Positions 59,337 through 64,000 of a stretch of DNA of 64,000 nucleotides are shown here, one piece after another. The stretch covers positions 34,274,908-34,338,907 of the forward strand of contig JAJKFL010000003.1 in assembly GCA_021186555.1 (NCBI GenBank). The letters run 5' to 3'. Source of the DNA: Reticulitermes speratus. Lineage: Eukaryota; Arthropoda; Insecta; Blattodea; Rhinotermitidae. Within the stretch, counting starts at the first letter, position 1. The number at the start of each line of letters is the position of its first letter. A model generated the notes under the pieces. The model made no database searches and was not told where the DNA came from. It worked only from the letters and a program-made list of their open reading frames with translations. The position numbers and the translations under genes are program-made.

Positions 59337-59543
59337 AACAAGTAAGTTTTTATATGCCCATGAAATGTGACAGTGTTATGGAATCAAGGGGTACACACAG
59401 ATAGGGAAGTTATGGCAAATAGGCCAGCTATAATAATTAAAAAAAAAAAAAAAAAAACTCGTGCATACTGGTAAATGTGGCAATACGAGCGGACAGAAAT
59501 ATCACGCAAAAAAAGGAAGCAGAAAATAAACTAAAATACAAGA

Positions 59544-59972
59544 CTAACTACATAGACAGCTCGACAGTACGCACCACAACATGAAATAGACAACAGACAA
59601 CAGCAGGACATACAAAACCAAGAACAAATAATAACCAGATGTAACACAGTGATCCGTACTGCAGCATTTTACCATTTTACATTTTACCTTCTCGACACGA
59701 ATTTTAACGAATTCTCAACGATTTTATACTTGGTGCGTCTATATATGTTTTTCAAACAACTCTGATTTTAAACTGATTTTATAAGTGAATGGCAATTGAA
59801 CACTAAGATATTGCATAACAGTAAGGACAGAAATGCCATTGGATGAAAATATATGTAGTTTTGAAAACCCCCTGATGATGATTTTTGCATAAACCGAAAC
59901 ATATGTAGGGGTCTACTGAAATAAAAAAGTGGTAAAGTGAAGTGCATTTCGTCGGTGTTTTATAAACAGTAG
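59544..59972 (+). mobile_element. 429-bp non-autonomous hammerhead-bearing retroelement
   Basis: Borders are set by the interrupted LINE frame and by the 9-bp duplication AATACAAGA at 59535-59543 and 59973-59981. Removing the insert restores an uninterrupted KLKYKSLCIEIQRMW reading. The element has no open frame of note. Near its 3' end is a hammerhead-like motif (59867-59912), then AAGTGCATTTCGTCGGTG, with the element ending exactly 33 bases after the first A of AAGTGC, as in the 53.5 kb element. No A-box/B-box pair was found, so it does not look like a tRNA SINE. The first 300 bases are unrecognised. Confidence 0.85.
59867..59912 (+). ncRNA. candidate hammerhead ribozyme, best copy
   Basis: Stem I: ACCCC (59867-59871) with GGGGT (59908-59912). 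Core CTGATGA (59872-59878), an exact consensus match. One extra T (59879). Stem II: GATTT (59880-59884) with AAACC (59891-59895), 4 of 5 paired (one A-C mismatch) around loop TTGCAT. GAAA (59896-59899). Stem III: A899-T906 and C900-G905 around ATAT; the whole ACATATGT is self-complementary and could give an 8-bp stem in a dimer. A907 completes a GTA triplet with predicted cleavage after it. The extra base between A9 and stem II is the main departure; a single extra base there is known from a natural viroid hammerhead. Activity is not shown. Confidence 0.6.
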
Positions 59973-60256
59973 AATACAAGAGTTTATGTATAGAGATACA
60001 ACGAATGTGGAACATGAAATGTATGATTATACCGGTAATAATTGGGGCCGCCGGAATAGTAACAAAAGGTTTAAAGAACAATTTCGAAGCCATACCAGGA
60101 AAACATTCAATAGATTCGCCTCAAAGGACCGCTATGCTTGGAACATAACACGTAGTACGGAGAGTACTGTCGTCTGAAACTTGAAGCTTGAGCGGTGGGG
60201 ATCAACGTTGGTTCAAGAGACGAACCAGGAACAAATGGCCTGTGATATGAGACGAC

Positions 60257-60289
<33 letters not shown>
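60257..60289. repeat. (AAT)n tail of the LINE copy
   Basis: Follows the LINE stop codon by about 75 bases, consistent with the simple-repeat 3' tail of this LINE type. Confidence 0.85.
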
Positions 60290-60773
60290 GGCTTGATGTT
60301 TTAACGGAAGTGGAGACGTACATTTTGGTGTACTGGTTTTTGATACATTTCAGCTTCTATCCAGAGCCAGTATAGGCCTGTTCCTCCGCAAATGTCATAT
60401 TTACTATCCAAATAATAATTCACTTTAATTTAATTCTTGTTTATTGACGTCCTGAGTCAACAGCCTAGTGGTCAGTCATCAGGAAGCTTATTTGTCATGT
60501 GAGTGTTTTGTGCAGTAGGTGGGTGGAACCGGACATTTAAACGTACATCCTTGGGCAATAGAACTTCTGGAATTCGACCGTTAAGAAGACCGATAAAGTC
60601 ATAGCCGATTGAAATAGAATGGACGTAAGGGAAGCATTAAGATTGCCGTCTTCTGGCGTGTGACGCCGTGTACTATTTTTCTAAACTTATCGACTTTCTG
60701 TAGTTACTTGCTGATACAGCTTTTGCGTTGCAGATCGAGGCAACTTTATGAACCACCTGCTTTAACATACAAA
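60290..60773. other. no gene seen
   Basis: No repeat or coding signal was recognised. Confidence 0.45.
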
Positions 60774-61049
60774 GAAGGCCGTGCCATGGCTCAGGCGGTT
60801 AGTCGCCGGCCTCTCACCGCGGAAGCCCGGTTTCGATCCCGGGTCAGTCCATGTGGGATTTGTGGTGGACAAAGTGGCACTGGGACAAGTTACTCCCCGA
60901 GTACTTCAGTTTTCGCCTGTCAGTTTCGTTCCACCGGTGCCCCATTACACTAACTAATAACTAATCTTCTTCATCACATGGTTGCACAATAAACCTCTAA
61001 GCTGCGGTGTGTCCGTAGCATTTGCTGCGGGGTCCTTCACCACTAAAAA
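60774..61049 (+). mobile_element. SINE family E, complete copy with 10-bp target duplication
   Basis: The tRNA-like head has GCTCAGGCGGTTAGTCGCCG (A-box) and GGTTTCGATCCCGGG (B-box). Body CAGTCCATGTGGGATTTGTG, GGCACTGGGACAAGTTACTC, CGCCTGTCAGTTTCGTTCCA, CACAATAAACCTCTAAGCTG, end GCTGCGGGGTCCTTCACCAC plus A-run. The perfect duplication AACATACAAA at 60764-60773 and 61050-61059 gives a 276-bp element. The 97-codon frame is a SINE translation. Confidence 0.95.
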
Positions 61050-61059
61050 AACATACAAA

Positions 61060-62303
61060 CAACCGTGAACATCATTAACCGACTGGTGTTTATAATGCTT
61101 TTACTCGGCGGTAGGACACGAAGTTTTAAATTTTTTAGGTGGTCTTTGCTTTATTTAAATAATTACTTTTAGCCGTGGAGAGCATGTTCTTACAAATGTT
61201 CGAAAACTTAAGACCCGGTGTGGAATAAATTTTCTCCTCTATGAACACCCAAAGCCAGTGAGCACTGCTCAGCTCCTGGCTAAATTCTGTCGTAGAAACC
61301 GACGTAACATTTTATGGGTTTGATACGTGCTGGCCTTTTTACTTCCATTCACGTATACGTTTAAGTAGGTGCTGTACTAATCCTGAACCGTAGAATATAA
61401 GTTTGCTATATACAAGAGCTTCTTTCGAGCGGTACGTATGGAATGCTGGTTGCAGTTCGCATGCAAATGTAGCTGTGTTTATCAAAATATATTACATCTC
61501 CCCTGGGCATCACCGCCTCCATGTCGCAACGAAGTGGACATGACGAAACATAAGCCGGCCTGTCATAATTCCTCATCATTAGTAATGAATTTACACAGTG
61601 GGATATGTTAGTGTCAATTCAACCTCATACTATTTTTTTTTTGTGCGTGTATTTGAGTTACTCAATTGAGGAATGAGTTGGCCTGTCATAGCTAAGGTAA
61701 TCTCGCATAAGGTGCGACGAAAGCAATAACATACATGCCTATATCATGAAGTGATTCTTGGTACGATTTTGTCTACTTTGTTGGAGGCATTTTTACTTAC
61801 GTCCAGGTTTCGTGACACAGGACAACGTATTGTTGGGTTTACGCTCAAACCCCTACTCCTTCTCCTATGTTTTTCACTTTTTATTCGATATATTCACACC
61901 TGCTCTACATGTCTGCATGTTGCCTCTTCCATTCTAAACCAGAGGACTCGCCGTGCCATCGTAACAAAGAAACGCAGGAACCTGTTCGACTACGTCCACC
62001 TGTAAGACCGAGAATAAGGTGGTGACATGCAATTGAAATTTCTGTCAGGGAAATGTGTTTTAAGGAGAGCATGTGACCAGAACTAGCTCAGGATCATTTT
62101 CATTGACGGGGTTTGGTAATAACAATATTGAATGTTGGGTTTCGGCTACCAGGGAGCTTCATTTTTCTACGCGACCTTAACCATTTAAAATTCAATGGCC
62201 ACTGTGCACGTGTTACTAACTCTTTCAACATTTACAACGTCAAACCCTTCCCCGTAAAGTGAAACAAGTGTCAATCTTAGAATAACAGGAATTATACTTT
62301 GAC
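61060..62303. other. no gene seen
   Basis: ATGTCGCAACGAAGTGGACA then TGACGAAACATAAGCC (61522-61557) has a hairpin before GAAAC but no CTGANGA core. An 84-codon frame at 61751-62005 is unrecognised. Confidence 0.4.
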
Positions 62304-62352
62304 TGCTTCACCCTAGAAATAAAGGCACTAGGTTCCTTCGAAACGTCTAGAA
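62304..62352 (+). repeat. hammerhead-like relic, ACGT-type family
   Basis: TTCACC, CTAGAAA (from CTGAAGA), AAAGG..CCTT hairpin, GAAA, ACGT, C. Followed by the family's CGACACAGCGTCACATCCCT and GAAGAC. Confidence 0.45.
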
Positions 62353-62674
62353 CCACTCACTTAACGACACAGCGTCACATCCCTGAAGACCCGAGTCCTC
62401 AGGGATTATTTCCTTACGTTAACTGGTTGGTCTGTGTAATGGAGACTCAGTTTGTTTTGTGTTAGGTAGGAATGAATTATTAAGCCGTTTTATTCTTCCA
62501 AGGAGAATTACGAATGTTCAACCGCGTGTAGTTTTTCGAGAGCTTAAGATGCGCATATATCATCCGTTTTAGCTTGGAGTGAAAAATAAGTTGACTTAAG
62601 TTTTCAGGTTTTGACGTAGGTGATTTTTCTGGTTGTGATATTCTGCATTGTGAATTCCGTATAATTTTGCAGGT

Positions 62675-62718
62675 GTGTACTAACAGGAGGAACATGCTGT
62701 CTCCATCTTCAGGGTCGA
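62675..62718 (-). repeat. hammerhead-like relic, ACGT-type family
   Basis: The minus strand reads GACC, CTGAAGA (intact), T, GGAGACAGCATGTTCCTCC (stem II retained in part), then TGTTAG in place of GAAAC. Confidence 0.45.
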
Positions 62719-62874
62719 CGTGTGTATAGGCAGTACAGCAGGTGACAAGTCTTGCAGTCTGTCTGTATAACCTGATTGCTCCTTCATTCTGTCACTATAT
62801 TTGTCTATTGTTAGACATATTGAGCCTTATTATCGATTTATGGAAGAACATATAGTAATTCCGTGAGAGCTGCC

Positions 62875-63877
62875 GCGGCGGGAGAGACGCCGCATTTTTT
62901 AGTTTGGTGGGTTCTGGCAATCCTCTGCAGATCGAAGCATATGTGCTTATTCATTGGGTCTAAAGAGGTGTTGAGTGAACGTAGTGAATATCGGCACTGT
63001 TTTGCGAGACTTGTGACTGATTTTATGCGGCGAATTTATTAATTTTATGCTGTAACTCTTATGGAAACGGCATCTCCCTATGTGACTCCGATTTCTGCAC
63101 CCTCCACTTCAGGAACCAACTCTCAAAATGTGTTACCTGTCTCAACAGGACCCTCATTAAGTACTCTGAATACTAAACTGCCTTCTGACAATTCCCCTGA
63201 AGAAGTAACTCCTTCCAGACTTTTGAACATCAATCCAGTACCGAAAACACCGAAGAAATATTCAATTTCAGAACAGCAGCTCTTTTGTTCCCAAAAGAGA
63301 AAAATCAAGAAGGAAATAGAGTCACAGAGCAGAGGAAAATCGAAAGTGTAAGCAGTCCAAATACTTGAGGTCTACGAGGTCAGAAAATGAGAAAAGTAAC
63401 TCATTAAAATATATGTTCATAACGAAGAGACATCTGAAGATTCTGACACGAAATCCTGTGCATGCTGGGAAACTACTTGCTAACAGCTAAGTAAGATGCC
63501 TGGATCGAATGTATGAGTTGCACAAACTGGCTGCTCGAGTTCTGTTCTCCACACAAAGACAAATGTTTTGACGGCGGTAGAAAGTTACTGAGAGAAAAAC
63601 AGCAATATGCGGAAGAGAATATACGTATAATATTTCGTTCACTACAACTTAGACTCTTGAGTTCATTGGGTTGAAATATTATGTACTTGCAATATATTTT
63701 AAATGTTAATGTTTATATTGCTTCTTTACTTTGAATAAGTTCAACAGTTTTAATTTACTTATCTTGCTTCTTGAATTCACAGGATATTTTCAAAGAGCGG
63801 CATCTCTCCCTACATAGCGGCATCTATCCCTGCCAAACAGCCGCGTCTCTACCGGCATGTCCGGGAGAGACGCCGCA
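62875..63877 (+). pseudogene. pogo/Tigger-like element relic with transposase C-terminus
   Basis: An open frame 63061-63351 (96 codons) is Ser/Thr/Pro-rich then basic: SAPSTSGTNSQNVLPVSTGP, NSPEEVTPSRLLNINPVPKT, PKKYSISEQQ, KRKIKKEIESQSRGKSK. After a frameshift the sequence gives SEDSDTKSCACWE and then, in another frame near 63,500, DAWIECMSCTNWLLEFC. This matches the Cys-containing tail (x-W-I-x-C-x-x-C-x-x-W-x-x-x-x-C) of many insect pogo/Tigger-like transposases. The catalytic DDE region is absent, so this is an internally deleted or truncated copy. GGGAGAGACGCCGCA at 62880-62894 and 63863-63877, with inverted copies at 63797, 63817 and about 63840, probably marks the element ends. Confidence 0.6.
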
Positions 63878-64000
63878 GAGACAAATTGTTCGTCGCCCTG
63901 TGTCTCAAAGACTTTCACTTCTGCAGATATTGTGCACACAACTTAATAAAGTAGAAACTTAAATATAATGTGTGTGAATTTTCAGCCGTTTTAACGATTT

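Larger units (their letters stand above)
59163..60184 (+). pseudogene. LINE reverse-transcriptase polyprotein C-terminus, split by an insertion
   Basis: Recognisable pieces in order: NAHLHYSICKALGIETTDKW, VTVLWNQGVHTDREVMANRP followed by IIIK, SCILVNVAIRADRNITQKK, ENKLKYK, then after a 429-bp insertion SLCIEIQRMWNMKCMIIPVI, GAAGIVTKGLKNNFEAIPGK, HSIDSPQRTAMLGT, a stop, HVVRRVLSSET and the terminal TGA (60182-60184). These follow the conserved C-terminal region of a non-LTR retrotransposon polyprotein widespread in invertebrates. The RPxIII..LVNVAI stretch could be part of a nuclease-like domain. Frameshifts arose at an A-run (59440-59458) and a CA repeat (59288-59336). The reverse-transcriptase catalytic motifs are not present, so the copy is 5' truncated. 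Confidence 0.85.

Noticed and set aside
61522..61560. Further hammerhead-like hairpin before GAAAC
   Set aside because: No CTGANGA core within the needed distance.
1..64000. CRISPR array, operon or bacterial gene cluster
   Set aside because: No regularly spaced repeats with unique spacers, no long open frames, and composition and repeats are those of an insect nuclear genome.

Overview
The window looks like non-genic DNA (intergenic or deep intronic) from a large, repeat-rich hemimetabolous insect genome, most likely a cockroach or termite (Blattodea). The base composition is AT-rich. No open frame exceeds 140 codons, and the longest frames are transposon or SINE shadows. The tRNA-derived SINE families and LINE tails are of the kind I associate with blattodean assemblies. 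That placement rests on recall and was not searched.

Layout. 1-4.1 kb: simple repeats, a GC-rich cluster of promoter-like motifs near 160-276, and a pentamer array at 3.0 kb. 4.1-8.9 kb: foldback elements, SINEs and a six-unit 43-bp minisatellite. 8.9-17.6 kb: mostly featureless, with a MITE-like element and two dead Tc1/mariner-like transposase pieces (11.5 kb plus, 15.1 kb minus). 17.6-26.8 kb: dense SINEs. 26.8-44.8 kb: sparse, with one LINE 3' end (34.3 kb) and one foldback element (35.3 kb). 44.85-45.06 kb, minus strand: the only stretch that reads like a host exon, a possible terminal exon of an unrecognised gene. 45.4-54 kb: inverted-repeat elements with hammerhead-like motifs. 54.7-64 kb: SINEs, a 177-bp tandem duplication, a LINE pseudogene split by a small retroelement, and a pogo/Tigger-like relic.

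The main discovery is a scattered class of short elements carrying a hammerhead-ribozyme-like core: CTGANGA, a hairpin, GAAA, a very short self-complementary stem III, then a GTH cleavage triplet flanked by complementary stem I strands. Two copies (59,867-59,912 and 53,525-53,566) keep almost the whole fold. Both lie in elements bounded by direct repeats of 9 and 12 bp, and in both the 3' end falls exactly 33 nt after the sequence AAGTGCATTT. One sits inside a recognisable LINE reading frame, which fixes its borders to the base. About twenty more degenerate copies, many in head-to-head inverted repeats, suggest a Penelope-like or retrozyme-like source. Nothing here forms an operon or pathway; the interest lies in the history and RNA structure of the mobile elements.
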